Positions 1 through 7,934 of a stretch of 64,000 nt of DNA are shown here, one piece after another (the first letter of the stretch is position 1; each line of letters begins with the position of its first letter). The position numbers were made by a program, and so were the translations under genes. This stretch comes from an uncultured Oceanospirillaceae bacterium (GTDB lineage Bacteria; Pseudomonadota; Gammaproteobacteria; Pseudomonadales; Balneatricaceae), in contig CAJXNY010000014.1 in assembly GCA_913057435.1 (NCBI GenBank), positions 1-64,000 on the forward strand. The letters run 5' to 3'. Below the pieces are notes generated by a model. That model had not been told where the DNA came from. It was given only the letters and a program-made list of their open reading frames with translations, and ran no database searches.

Positions 1-334
1 TCTCAAAGATTGTCGATCCTGCCCGCTACGCGGACAATGCATGCGAAAACGTCACTAGCAGCCCGCACGGCAGGTGCAGTTCAACCTGACGGATAAACTG
101 GCCGAGCGTAGCCACATGGAGAAAATGAAAAACAAGATTGACAGCCCGATGGGACGGCATATTTACAGCCAACGCCTGGGAACGGTAGAGTCGGTGTTCG
201 GAAATATCGAAACCAATAAAGGGCTCAAACGGTTCACGCTGCGGGGTAAACAGAAGGTCAACGCTCAGTGGTTGATGTACTACATGGTGCATGATATCGA
301 GAAAATAGCGACGCAGGGCCTGCACCAACACTGA
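1..334 (+). pseudogene. IS1182-type transposase, C-terminal remnant with in-frame stop
   Basis: Reading from base 2 gives a cysteine-containing stretch (KDCRSCPLRGQCMRKRH), then a TAG at 56-58, then an open C-terminal part whose motifs (GRHIYSQRLGTVESVFGNI, LRGKQKVNAQW, HDIEKIA) are those I know from the end of IS1182-family DDE transposases. The frame is the same on both sides of the stop, so one substitution (for example CAG to TAG) would explain it. The upstream part lies outside the window. A GTG at 74 could start an 86-residue fragment, but that piece has lost most of the catalytic domain. I read it as a dead element; it and the AT-rich genes after it suggest a small transferred patch. 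Confidence 0.75.
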
Positions 335-703
335 TGCTGAAAGGTGGTGCAAAAAGAGTATATCGCGGCGTATAGCATTGATATAGACTGTTTGAAAAAC
401 AAGGCGTAACTGGTTGGTATCAGTGGCAAAATGGAATGAAGGCTTATCAGAATGTAAGTTGGTTAGGGTTTATCGTCCTCTGCTGCTAATCCGACAGCCT
501 CGTTAAGTCCATCAGGTATCTACCATGATTATCGACAATGCAGAAGATTTAATCCGAGAGCTGTACAAGCTTTATCGGGAATACGGTAAGTCTCATATGA
601 GGATGAATCTAGGTAGGAATCCAGGTTACGCTTGGTAAGCGAAATAAAAATACATTTTTAAAAATAAGTATTTCTATTAATTTTCACTGATAGGTATTAT
701 CCA
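335..703. other. Intergenic stretch with one doubtful 37-codon ORF
   Basis: This AT-rich stretch follows the transposase remnant. It holds one small open frame on + at 525-638 (product begins MIIDNAEDLIRELYKLYREY) with no convincing ribosome binding site; it could be a gene fragment. I could not recognise the right inverted repeat of the insertion sequence here. The last 60 bases are very AT-rich and probably carry the promoter of the lipoprotein gene that follows. Confidence 0.4.
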
Positions 704-1138
704 ATGAAAAAAGTTATGACCATTATTGGTGCTTTTGCAATGACACTAGGTGGGTGTGCATCTGTTAATGATCTTCCAGCTCCAGAAGAAGCATTTGCCC
801 CTCAAAGTGGCTGGGCTAAAGAAGCAGCGACTCAATTTTATAGTCGAAATAAAAGATCTGTTTGGGATGCTGCAATCAAGTCTTCTAATAAATATGGAAT
901 GAAAGTTTCTGAAGAAAATTATGAAAAAGGAGTAATTTATTTGAGCGGTGGTATAAGTTGGACACGTTGGAATGCGGTTGCTGCGATATTTATTAGAAAG
1001 GCTAAAGACGGCCGCTTTGGCGTCCGGTATGTAGTTCAGGAATCTAAAGAGGTTGGTATCGCTGGAGATATATATGCTGGATCTTACGCTAAGGATTTCT
1101 TCGATAGTATGGATTATTACTTAGGTGTTCACTTTTGA
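704..1138 (+). CDS. Small orphan lipoprotein of unknown function
   Basis: The product is 144 residues. It begins with a lipoprotein signal: basic MKK, a hydrophobic run, then the lipobox LGGC with the modifiable cysteine at residue 18. It should therefore be exported and lipid-anchored. The mature part is rich in aromatic and charged residues and ends SMDYYLGVHF; I recognise no domain. An AGG lies shortly before the ATG. The gene is much more AT-rich than the metabolic genes downstream and sits next to an insertion-sequence remnant, which fits recent acquisition. The lipoprotein call rests on visible sequence; the role is unknown. Confidence 0.75.
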   Translation: MKKVMTIIGAFAMTLGGCASVNDLPAPEEAFAPQSGWAKEAATQFYSRNKRSVWDAAIKSSNKYGMKVSEENYEKGVIYLSGGISWTRWNAVAAIFIRKAKDGRFGVRYVVQESKEVGIAGDIYAGSYAKDFFDSMDYYLGVHF

Positions 1139-1268
1139 ATATAAAATTAGTAATGGTTTTTTCTGTGGGTTTTTTAAATAAAATTTAAGCTCATAGACGT
1201 CGAAAAATCAGGGGTGTATAAGCTGTCCCCCTGCGTTCTTTTTAGCGCATTATATAGAGAATATATAA

Positions 1269-1586
1269 ATGCCTATAGTCTCCAGTAAGTACGTAGCCAA
1301 AAAATCTGATGGCATACTGGTAATGTTAAATATCACTATCGGTAGCCCAGAACCTGATCCTGAATCAAATGGAGCTGATTTCCGCTGTAAGGTTGAAATT
1401 CCAGAGCTTTCCTTCAATGAATATTCCTATGGTATCGATGCTGTTCAGTCATTATGCCTGGTTGTGCAGTGCCTGAATTCTGTGCTGGGGCCGTTGGTCG
1501 TGGCTGGGTGGAAGTTTTATTCTCCTCATGATTTGGAGCATGAGTTAGATCTTTTGTCTGCTTTATTTCCCACATTTAAGGATTGA
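1269..1586 (+). CDS. Hypothetical protein, possibly DUF6968-like
   Basis: This is a 105-residue cytoplasmic protein without signal peptide or membrane segment. The middle segment (YGIDAVQSLCLVVQCLNSVL) recalls the GxDSLQAL pattern I associate with small DUF6968-type proteins, but I cannot confirm this. The C-terminus is acidic and leucine-rich. The gene lies in the AT-rich patch between the orphan lipoprotein and the first intergenic repeat, and nothing around it suggests a pathway. Confidence 0.55.
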   Translation: MPIVSSKYVAKKSDGILVMLNITIGSPEPDPESNGADFRCKVEIPELSFNEYSYGIDAVQSLCLVVQCLNSVLGPLVVAGWKFYSPHDLEHELDLLSALFPTFKD

Positions 1587-1615
1587 GGGGTAAGGGTAAT
1601 ATCGAGAAAGAGCAG

Positions 1616-1690
1616 AGCTTCCCGGTGAGACACCGGTCCCACATAGAGCCAACCCCACGAAGAGTCGGCCCCACAGGGCACCAGGAAGCT
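1616..1690. repeat. Intergenic inverted repeat, copy 1 (flanks cobT end)
   Basis: The arms agcttcccggtg (1616-1627) and caccaggaagct (1679-1690) are inverted repeats matching at 11 of 12 positions. The left part (gagcttcccgg.. through caccggtcc.ac) recurs in the same orientation at 5246-5275, after the xre gene. The two copies bracket cobT-cobS-xre. It looks like a dispersed palindromic intergenic element of REP/MITE type. The family is not one I can name. Confidence 0.6.
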
Positions 1691-1702
1691 TTATCCGAAC
1701 GT

Positions 1703-3445
1703 TTACCGCCCTCTGCGGCCACTGATCAGCTGCAGGATCTCTTTGAACAGGGCGTTGTCGATGCCGTGTTCCAGGTCCAGCGCCAGGTTGTGGCGGTAGT
1801 AGGCGCTCAGGTCGAGGCCGACGCCCAGGGCGTAGAGTTCGATTGCGCCCTGGTTTTCGATCATGGCGGCGGCCTGTTTGAGGTGGTTATCCAGGAAGTC
1901 TTCTTCGTTGGTGTGCACGGTGGCGGAGTCCATCGGGCAGCCGTCGGAGATGACGATCAGGATGCGGCGGGCGGTGTCCTGGCTCAGCAGGCGGTTGCTG
2001 GCCCAGAGTACGGCTTCGCCGTCGATGCTTTCGCGGAACAGGCTGGGTTTGAGCATGGCAGCGATAGCCGGGCGGGCGCGACGCCAGCTGGTGTTTACGT
2101 CTTTGTAGATGACGTGGTGGACTTCGTTCAGGCGGCCCGGATTATCGGGTTTGTTGCCTGCGCGTTGCCATTTTTTGTAGGCTTTGCCACCTTTCCAGCC
2201 GCCGGTGGTGAAACCGAGGATTTCGGTTTTGGCACCGGCCTGTTCCAGCGCACGGGCAAACAGATCGACCATCATGGAGATGCCGTCGATGTGCTGTTTC
2301 ATGGAGCCGGAGTTGTCGAGCAGGAAGGTGACGGAGCAGTCGGTGTGGGGTTGGTGGCGTTCCTGCTTGAACAGGGCGTGGTCGCTGGGGTTGGTGATTA
2401 GCGAGGCGAGGCGGCGGCCATCCAGGTAGCCTTCTTCTTCGCCGAAGTTCCAGCCATCACGCTGGGGCGCGGCGAGCATTTTGCGCAGTTCGCGAGTCAG
2501 CCATGAGCGGTTAAGCCCCTGGCCGGTGATGCGTGCGTCCAGTTGTTCGCGCAGCTCCACCAGCTGGGCGGCGCGCACCAGTTTGTCGGCGTTCACTTCG
2601 CGGTCAAACTCGCGGGTGTACACCGAGTAGGCTTCCAGCTGTTCAGCCAGTTGCTTGGGGGTGGAGGCGCGGAAATCCTGCGCGGCGTTGGCCACTTCAA
2701 AATCACCTTCGCCCAGGTTGAGCATCAGGGTGAAGTTGCTGACCAGCTCGTCTTTGGCTTTCTTGGCCGCTTCTTCATCGGTTTCGTTGTCGAGCATTTC
2801 AACCAGTGAACTGAGCACTTCGATAATGCCCAGTGACTGTTCGGCAAACTTTGCCTGATCTTCTTTATAGCGGCGCAAGCCCGCCAGGTAACCACCGATA
2901 TGCGGGGCCAGCATCATCCGATGCGGTTCGATCAGATCTTCCGTGGCTTCAGCCACTGGCTGGCCGGTCAGGCGGGACCAGCAGCTCTGGGCCAGGGTGT
3001 ACACCAGCAGGCCGATATGGCTTTCAACCATATTGGAGTTGCTGAACTGCTCACACCAGCGGCGGTAGCGGTAGTGCATGTTCTGTTTTGCACCGGGGTG
3101 GCTGTCGTCCACCAGGGCTTCACAGCGCAGCTGTTCCAGCAGCTCGAATATCATCTGCTCGACCGGCGGCTCGGGCATCAGTGATTTGTGCAGTTCCGGG
3201 TCACTGTGCAGCAGGCGCAGGGCGAAGCCATCGGCCGCGCCACGGAAGGAACGGTAGTCATCGCTGGTGCGGTCGGTGCTCAGGTGCGCGGCACGGATCG
3301 GCGCGATATGGCCGTCTATCTCCAGCCGCTGGCCGCGAAAACGCAAATCGCGCAGGCCGGTGTTGGCCCGGATCACTGCCGCTGACAACTCCTCTGCCTG
3401 CTGCTGCAGCTTTTCAATACGGGGTTGTTCTGCGGCTGTGCTCAT
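1703..3445 (-). CDS. cobT: CobT-like cobaltochelatase subunit (VWA domain)
   Basis: A 580-residue protein resembling the CobT subunit of aerobic cobaltochelatase. The C-terminal third is a von Willebrand A domain with the metal-ion-dependent adhesion motif DNSGSM and the CobT-typical segment LIVISDGCPMDSATV near the end. In the known complex CobS (AAA+) and CobT drive CobN to insert cobalt into hydrogenobyrinic acid diamide during cobalamin synthesis. Its start overlaps the cobS stop by four bases (ATGA), so the two are translationally coupled. No cobN and no other cobalamin gene is in the window. The pair could therefore serve as a CobST-type ATPase/VWA module for another client. Confidence 0.85.
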   Translation of the reverse strand: MSTAAEQPRIEKLQQQAEELSAAVIRANTGLRDLRFRGQRLEIDGHIAPIRAAHLSTDRTSDDYRSFRGAADGFALRLLHSDPELHKSLMPEPPVEQMIFELLEQLRCEALVDDSHPGAKQNMHYRYRRWCEQFSNSNMVESHIGLLVYTLAQSCWSRLTGQPVAEATEDLIEPHRMMLAPHIGGYLAGLRRYKEDQAKFAEQSLGIIEVLSSLVEMLDNETDEEAAKKAKDELVSNFTLMLNLGEGDFEVANAAQDFRASTPKQLAEQLEAYSVYTREFDREVNADKLVRAAQLVELREQLDARITGQGLNRSWLTRELRKMLAAPQRDGWNFGEEEGYLDGRRLASLITNPSDHALFKQERHQPHTDCSVTFLLDNSGSMKQHIDGISMMVDLFARALEQAGAKTEILGFTTGGWKGGKAYKKWQRAGNKPDNPGRLNEVHHVIYKDVNTSWRRARPAIAAMLKPSLFRESIDGEAVLWASNRLLSQDTARRILIVISDGCPMDSATVHTNEEDFLDNHLKQAAAMIENQGAIELYALGVGLDLSAYYRHNLALDLEHGIDNALFKEILQLISGRRGR

Positions 3446-4425
3446 CCGCCCATCACCTCGCTGTGCAGGTAAGACTCTTCCAGTTCCTGATCGAAGCAGC
3501 GCTGGAAGTATTCAGCGATGATAGGCCGTTCGGCTTCGTCACACTTGTTGAGGAAAGACAGACGGAAGGCGACGGAGACGCTGTGGAATATCTCGGTGTT
3601 CTCGGCCCAGGATATCAGCGTACGCGGTGACATCAGGGTAGACAGATCACCGGCGGCGAAGCCTTTGCGGGTGAGGTCCGCGACGGCGATCATCGCTTCT
3701 ACCTGCTGGCGGCCTTTGTCGGTCTGGAAGGACGGCACCCGGCCCTGGATGATTTTCAGCTCATCGTCGGCAGGCAGGTAGTTCAGGGTGGAGACGATGT
3801 TCCAGCGGTCCATCTGTGCCTGGTTGATCATCTGAGTGCCGTGGTAGAGGCCGTTCAGGTTACCCAGGCCAACGGTGTTGGCGGTGGCGAACAGGCGGAA
3901 GCTGGCGTGGGGGTGGATCACTTCGTTTTGATCCAGCAGGGTGAATTTGCCGTCACGCTCCAGAATACGCTGGATCACGAACATTACGTCCGGGCGACCG
4001 GCATCGAACTCATCAAAGATCAGCGCGACCGGGCGTTTCAGGGCCCAGGGCACGATGCCTTCTTTAAACTCGGTGATCTGTTTGCCATCACGCAGCACGA
4101 TGCTGTCTTTACCCACCAGGTCCAGACGGCTGATGTGGCCATCCAGGTTAACTCGCAGGCAGGGCCAGTTCAGCCGGGCAGCAACCTGTTCGATGTGAGT
4201 GGATTTACCGGTGCCGTGCAGGCCCTGGATCATCACACGACGGTCGCGGCTGAAACCGGCCAGAATCGCCAGGGTGACTTCCGGGTTGAACAGGTAGGCC
4301 GGGTCGATATCTGGTACGTGGTCGTCCCGTGTGGAGAAGGCCGGTACTTTCAGATCAGTGTTAATACCGAACAGTTCACGCACGCTCACCATCAGGTCAG
4401 GCTGATCAACAATAATATCGGACAT
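3442..4425 (-). CDS. cobS: CobS-like cobaltochelatase AAA+ subunit
   Basis: A 327-residue AAA+ ATPase of the MoxR/CobS type: Walker A GLHGTGKS, Walker B ALIFDEFD, sensor segment FATANTVG. I place the start at 4425 (product MSDIIVDQPD...) because AAGGAAG lies seven bases upstream; a longer frame reaches 4590, but its extra N-terminus has no CobS character. It is expected to form a ring that works with CobT on a chelatase such as CobN. It is transcribed first, with cobT overlapping its end, and is divergent from the XRE regulator, with the shared promoter region in 4426-4623. Confidence 0.88.
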   Translation of the reverse strand: MSDIIVDQPDLMVSVRELFGINTDLKVPAFSTRDDHVPDIDPAYLFNPEVTLAILAGFSRDRRVMIQGLHGTGKSTHIEQVAARLNWPCLRVNLDGHISRLDLVGKDSIVLRDGKQITEFKEGIVPWALKRPVALIFDEFDAGRPDVMFVIQRILERDGKFTLLDQNEVIHPHASFRLFATANTVGLGNLNGLYHGTQMINQAQMDRWNIVSTLNYLPADDELKIIQGRVPSFQTDKGRQQVEAMIAVADLTRKGFAAGDLSTLMSPRTLISWAENTEIFHSVSVAFRLSFLNKCDEAERPIIAEYFQRCFDQELEESYLHSEVMGG

Positions 4426-4623
4426 GGGACTTCCTTCTTTATAGAGGGCCGGGTGCAATCGGGTTGCAGTGTCGGCACGGGTAAAAATTATGATTGTGCT
4501 GATTGTAGGGGGCCAGGGTAAGGGTGCGTTGGGCCAACGGGCAGTAGTGGATGCGGCCAGTACACGGCTTAATCGGTGCTGTGGTACCATTTAGCTGAAT
4601 AAAAATTACAGGAAGTCCCGTAG

Positions 4624-5220
4624 ATGGCTGAGTCTAAAGTACAGAATTCCATTGATAGTGAAAATTTACGTATTGGCCGTCAGATTCGTGATCTTCGTAA
4701 AGCCAAGGGTGTAACCATCAGCACCATGGCGGAAACGGTCGGTAAATCCGTGGGCTATATCAGCCAGGTAGAACGGGGCGTATCGGCGTTGCCGATCCCG
4801 GTATTGCAGCGTATCTGTGATTTGCTGGGGGTACAGATCAGCTGGTTTTTCCACTCAGACAGCCAGACTCCTGTGGAAGAACTGAACCATGTGGTGCGAA
4901 AGGATAATCGTCGCAGCCTGAGCTTTGCGGGCACCGGTATCCGTGAAGAACTGCTGTCACCCCGCATGAGCGGCCAGCTGCAGATGATTCTGACCACCTT
5001 CGCCCCAGGCGCAGGCCACCCGGAACCACGCCAGCGTAAAGGCGAAGAGGGAGGGTATGTGCAGTCAGGCAGCCTGGAACTGACCCTGGGCGAACAGCAA
5101 TTTATGCTCAATACCGGGGACAGCTTTTCCCTGGACGGCGATGAACCGCACCTGGTATGCAACCCTTCCGAGACAGAAGATGCGGTGGTGGTGTGGATGA
5201 TGACACCGGCTGGGTATTGA
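4624..5220 (+). CDS. XRE-family regulator with C-terminal cupin
   Basis: A 198-residue DNA-binding regulator. Residues about 15-72 form a helix-turn-helix of the Cro/C1 type (IGRQIRDLRKAKGVTISTMA, then GYISQVERG). Residues about 115-195 form a cupin with PGAGHPEPRQRKGEEGGYV and a GDSFSLDGDEPH strand. Proteins of this PuuR/ClrR-like plan usually sense a small molecule through the cupin and repress amine or amino-acid genes. It is divergent from cobST, but a regulatory link is only inferred from position. The ligand cannot be told from sequence. Confidence 0.85.
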   Translation: MAESKVQNSIDSENLRIGRQIRDLRKAKGVTISTMAETVGKSVGYISQVERGVSALPIPVLQRICDLLGVQISWFFHSDSQTPVEELNHVVRKDNRRSLSFAGTGIREELLSPRMSGQLQMILTTFAPGAGHPEPRQRKGEEGGYVQSGSLELTLGEQQFMLNTGDSFSLDGDEPHLVCNPSETEDAVVVWMMTPAGY

Positions 5221-5245
5221 CAGCTTGATGATAAAGGCAAGAGTA

Positions 5246-5313
5246 AGAGCTTCCCGGCAGGGCACCGGTCCTACCGGGCATTGATATCCCAATGATCCGC
5301 TCTGCCGGGTGCC
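5246..5313. repeat. Intergenic repeat, copy 2
   Basis: Bases 5246-5275 repeat the left part of the element at 1614-1641 with a few substitutions, in the same orientation. A ggcaccgg/ccgggtgcc inverted pair (one bulge) follows within 50 bases. Further on, gcactgaa (5323-5330) and ttcagtgc (5344-5351) form a perfect 8-bp stem. The stretch 5221-5470 otherwise holds no gene. Confidence 0.55.
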
Positions 5314-5404
5314 AGGCCATCTGCACTGAAGGCACCCTGGCTGTTCAGTGCTGCTGGCCGAGCACTGGCGGACCCATCTACAAACTCACCCCAGGCAGGG
5401 CACG

Positions 5405-5451
5405 ACCAGCCCTTTGACCAGGGAGTCTGGCAGGGTAGATTCAGGGCTGGT
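5405..5451 (-). terminator. Inverted repeat downstream of the PatG-like protease gene
   Basis: ACCAGCCCT (5405-5413) and AGGGCTGGT (5443-5451) are a perfect 9-bp inverted pair 20 bases after the protease stop codon. The loop is 29 bases and there is no U-tract, so this is a weak terminator or mRNA-end candidate only. Confidence 0.3.
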
Positions 5452-5470
5452 TTAAGGCGGGTTGTTCAGT

Positions 5471-7699
5471 TTAGCGCTTGTTACTCTCAAAGAAGACTTT
5501 TGGTTTGCCTTCAACCATCACCGGGTTGATATCAGATACGTCTATCGTGAACCGGTAGCATTTGTAGGCTTTGTCCAGGTTTGATGGCTCAAAAAATCGG
5601 AGCACTACATCTTTCAGGATACTGGTGGGGCGTTGGACTTTACTGGTTTCAACAACGGCTGTGTCAAATTCGTAGCGAGTATGAAACTTACTATTTTCTT
5701 CTACAACTTCGAAGACGTCACTGAATATATCGACCAGTGTCAATATATTGGTACCGACATAGTTGATGGCCCGGTCATCTTCGCTGACACCGTTGTTTTT
5801 GAACTCGTGGTAGACTTTTTCCAGTGCGCGTTCAACCGACTCACGTATATTATCGCTAAGTGACTCCAGCTTTCTAGCAGTACTATCAGATGTTGAAAGT
5901 TGATTTAAGTAATCAGTAAATTGAGTACCGGACGTGGCTGTCATTACCTGCTGTTCAATCAGGTTGGATTTATTCCATGGAGAAATACCAGAAATTGCAA
6001 CATTAATTAAAGGAACAGTTGATCCATTGTAGAGTTTTACTTCTCCGGTGATTTCCCCGGCAATCGCTACCTGATCGACAGTTAATTTCTTATATTCACC
6101 CAGTTTATGGAGTTTTATCTCTTCCTCCATATATACATGATAATCTAACTCGTCTTTTCCCCGGATTAATTTTGGATTTACCCGAGCAGAATCAGAACTG
6201 AAATCCATACCATGTTTAAAGAGGATGTTCTGTTGTTGGTTAGTGTAAAATTCCCGCTCGATATCAGGTCGTAAATCCTGGGGTAGCTGGTAGTAAAGAC
6301 AAGCGATAAGTGTTTTATAAAGATCGCTTTTACCCGAGCCAACAGGATTGATGGCATAAGTGGGTGTGCCATCTATTTTAAGTACCCATGTCAGTAATTC
6401 AGCGTTATCCCATTCGTCATTTTCAACGATATAACGAAACATCCTCAGGTCCAGGGGGCCATCATGGTACTCAGCTATACGTTGAATGAAGTAGTCCATT
6501 CGGGCTTCTATCTGGAAATCAAAGCCCATACTACCTAGACAGTAAACCAGTTTTTTTGCCACTGTAGCGTCGATCGAAGCTGGTCTGATTTGAGGTTGAA
6601 CAGCGACTTGTGGCAGCACAGGCTGAGACAGAAGTGATGCTGGTACCATCTGGTCAGAGAGCTGTGCTGTCGGGTCAGAAACCTGAGCTGGGTTAACCGG
6701 GTGTGCTGGTGTGTATGGCTGAGAAGCATTGGAGTCATTCATTGTTGTGTCCTTGCAGTTATTCAACGAGGGGGAGTGTCTGGTTTGTTGGGCGGCCAGC
6801 TGATAACGGGCATCAAACGCCTGGGTAAGTTTTTCAACATTTAGCCGACCAACCAGAACCCGTTTCGGGTCCAGCTTTTCCTGTTCTTGCGCTGCTGTAG
6901 CGGTTTTCAGAATCAGATCACGCAGTGCTTGCGGGTCGGGCTGGATGCCTGCCTCAATTTGTAATGACAGCAGCAAGGCGCTGATGCCTGTGACAATCGG
7001 TGCGGCGAAACTGGTACCGCTATGCAGACAAATCACGTCATCCATGCCTGCGCCGGGTATATCTTCACCGGGTGCCAGCACGGCATTTTCATGGTAACGG
7101 GCACCGAAATTACTAAAAGATGAAGGGCAGCTATTCCAGTCTGCAGCACCAACGGCCAGTACGTGGGGTAAGCACGCTGGAGTGTGGATACTGTCGTTGC
7201 CGTTGTTTCCGGTGGCGGCAACGACAAGACGGTTCTCAGTGACAGCACGCTGAACCGCATCACTCAGTGCTCCCGGGCAAGTGGCAAACCGGCTCACATC
7301 GCCACCACTGATATTGATGATGTGTGCGCCGCTATCACATGCCTGATGGATAGCATCAGCAAGCATTGCCTGACTGCAACTTTGCAGCGTGCCTTGCGCT
7401 GATCTCGGGTAAACCTGAATCGGTAATAAATGGATATCCGGGGCGATACCTACATAACGGTTGGGTGGCATATCGCAGCGCCCGGCAATAATGCTGGCGA
7501 TGTGCGTACCATGCTCGGCAGGTGCTGCGGATTCCGGTAATTGTTGGTGGCGTAAAAGGAGGTGGTTGGCATCAATAGCTGTATCCAGTACAGCGACTCT
7601 GATCGCGCTGTGGCCGGTACTACGTGTCTTGAGACGCGCCAAACCAGGCATCATCTGGCCAGAATTCCATTGTGTTAGTGTCGTAGAGGTGTTGTCCAT
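5471..7699 (-). CDS. PatA/PatG-like (cyanobactin-type) subtilisin protease, two-domain
   Basis: A 742-residue protein with two parts. Residues 1-310 are an S8 subtilisin domain of the PatA/PatG type: Asp39 in VAVLDTAIDANH, His63 in EHGTHIAS, oxyanion Asn165 in AATGNNG and Ser230 in HSGTSFAAP, all present. A Pro/Gln/Ser-rich linker (about 320-375) follows. Residues 385-742 resemble the C-terminal domain seen with PatA/PatG proteases (YCLGSMGFDFQIEAR, LLTWVLKIDGTPTYAINP). There is no signal peptide, so it should act in the cytoplasm. In cyanobactin pathways PatA cuts after a G(L/V)E(A/P)S sequence and PatG macrocyclises. The small gene just upstream encodes a peptide with GVQAS, a plausible substrate. 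No YcaO cyclodehydratase or prenyltransferase is nearby. The protease call is firm; the RiPP role is inferred. Confidence 0.85.
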   Translation of the reverse strand: MDNTSTTLTQWNSGQMMPGLARLKTRSTGHSAIRVAVLDTAIDANHLLLRHQQLPESAAPAEHGTHIASIIAGRCDMPPNRYVGIAPDIHLLPIQVYPRSAQGTLQSCSQAMLADAIHQACDSGAHIINISGGDVSRFATCPGALSDAVQRAVTENRLVVAATGNNGNDSIHTPACLPHVLAVGAADWNSCPSSFSNFGARYHENAVLAPGEDIPGAGMDDVICLHSGTSFAAPIVTGISALLLSLQIEAGIQPDPQALRDLILKTATAAQEQEKLDPKRVLVGRLNVEKLTQAFDARYQLAAQQTRHSPSLNNCKDTTMNDSNASQPYTPAHPVNPAQVSDPTAQLSDQMVPASLLSQPVLPQVAVQPQIRPASIDATVAKKLVYCLGSMGFDFQIEARMDYFIQRIAEYHDGPLDLRMFRYIVENDEWDNAELLTWVLKIDGTPTYAINPVGSGKSDLYKTLIACLYYQLPQDLRPDIEREFYTNQQQNILFKHGMDFSSDSARVNPKLIRGKDELDYHVYMEEEIKLHKLGEYKKLTVDQVAIAGEITGEVKLYNGSTVPLINVAISGISPWNKSNLIEQQVMTATSGTQFTDYLNQLSTSDSTARKLESLSDNIRESVERALEKVYHEFKNNGVSEDDRAINYVGTNILTLVDIFSDVFEVVEENSKFHTRYEFDTAVVETSKVQRPTSILKDVVLRFFEPSNLDKAYKCYRFTIDVSDINPVMVEGKPKVFFESNKR
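6742..6756 (-). promoter_or_regulatory. Possible internal ribosome binding site and start in the protease gene
   Basis: On the minus strand AAGGA lies seven bases before an in-frame ATG (codon 320, product MNDSNASQPY...), exactly at the border between the subtilisin domain and the linker. Initiation here would give a separate protein of 423 residues consisting of linker and C-terminal domain. Seen directly in the sequence; its use is not shown. Confidence 0.45.
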
Positions 7700-7730
7700 A
7701 TGATCCAGCCTGTCGGCACTGAATAAGTAG

Positions 7731-7758
7731 GCAGCCGGAGCGGTTAGCTCCGTGCTGC
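7731..7758 (-). promoter_or_regulatory. Stem-loop between precursor gene and protease gene
   Basis: The segment gcagc-cggagc-ggtta-gctccg-t-gctgc forms an 11-bp GC-rich stem with a five-base loop and one bulge, between the stop of the small peptide gene (7767) and the start of the protease (7699). No clear U-run follows, so it may act as a partial terminator or a 3'-end protecting hairpin. That would give more precursor than protease, as in many bacteriocin operons. Confidence 0.55.
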
Positions 7759-7766
7759 CAGTGGGC

Positions 7767-7934
7767 TTAGCCCATTACTGCGCCCAGCGCTCCTTTGGCT
7801 GCTTTGCCCAGTACATCCATCCAGCCAGATGCCTGAACGCCGCCATCAGCCGCACCATGGGTGATGATTTCAGTACGTTTTTGGCGGCTCTGGCTACGTG
7901 TCTGTTTTGGCTGTTTATGTGTGATTGGTTTCAT
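7767..7934 (-). CDS. Putative protease-processed precursor peptide (RiPP/bacteriocin-like), 55 residues
   Basis: A complete 55-codon gene directly upstream of the PatG-like protease and on the same strand, with AAGGAA at good spacing before the ATG. The first 22 residues are strongly basic and Gln/Ser-rich (MKPITHKQPKQTRSQSRQKR). A short spacer THGAADG follows, then GVQAS (32-36), close to the GLEAS/GVEPS site cut by cyanobactin PatA proteases. The remaining 19 residues, GWMDVLGKAAKGALGAVMG, are Gly/Ala-rich with two lysines and would form a small amphipathic helix of the antimicrobial or pore-forming kind. It has no Cys, Ser or Thr in the core, so heterocyclisation of the classical cyanobactin kind is not expected there. 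Gene and start are well supported; precursor status is inference. Confidence 0.72.
   Translation of the reverse strand: MKPITHKQPKQTRSQSRQKRTEIITHGAADGGVQASGWMDVLGKAAKGALGAVMG

Noticed and set aside
1583-2401. 272-codon open frame antisense to cobT
   Set aside because: Low-complexity Val/Gly/Ala/Phe-rich product, entirely opposite to conserved VWA coding sequence.
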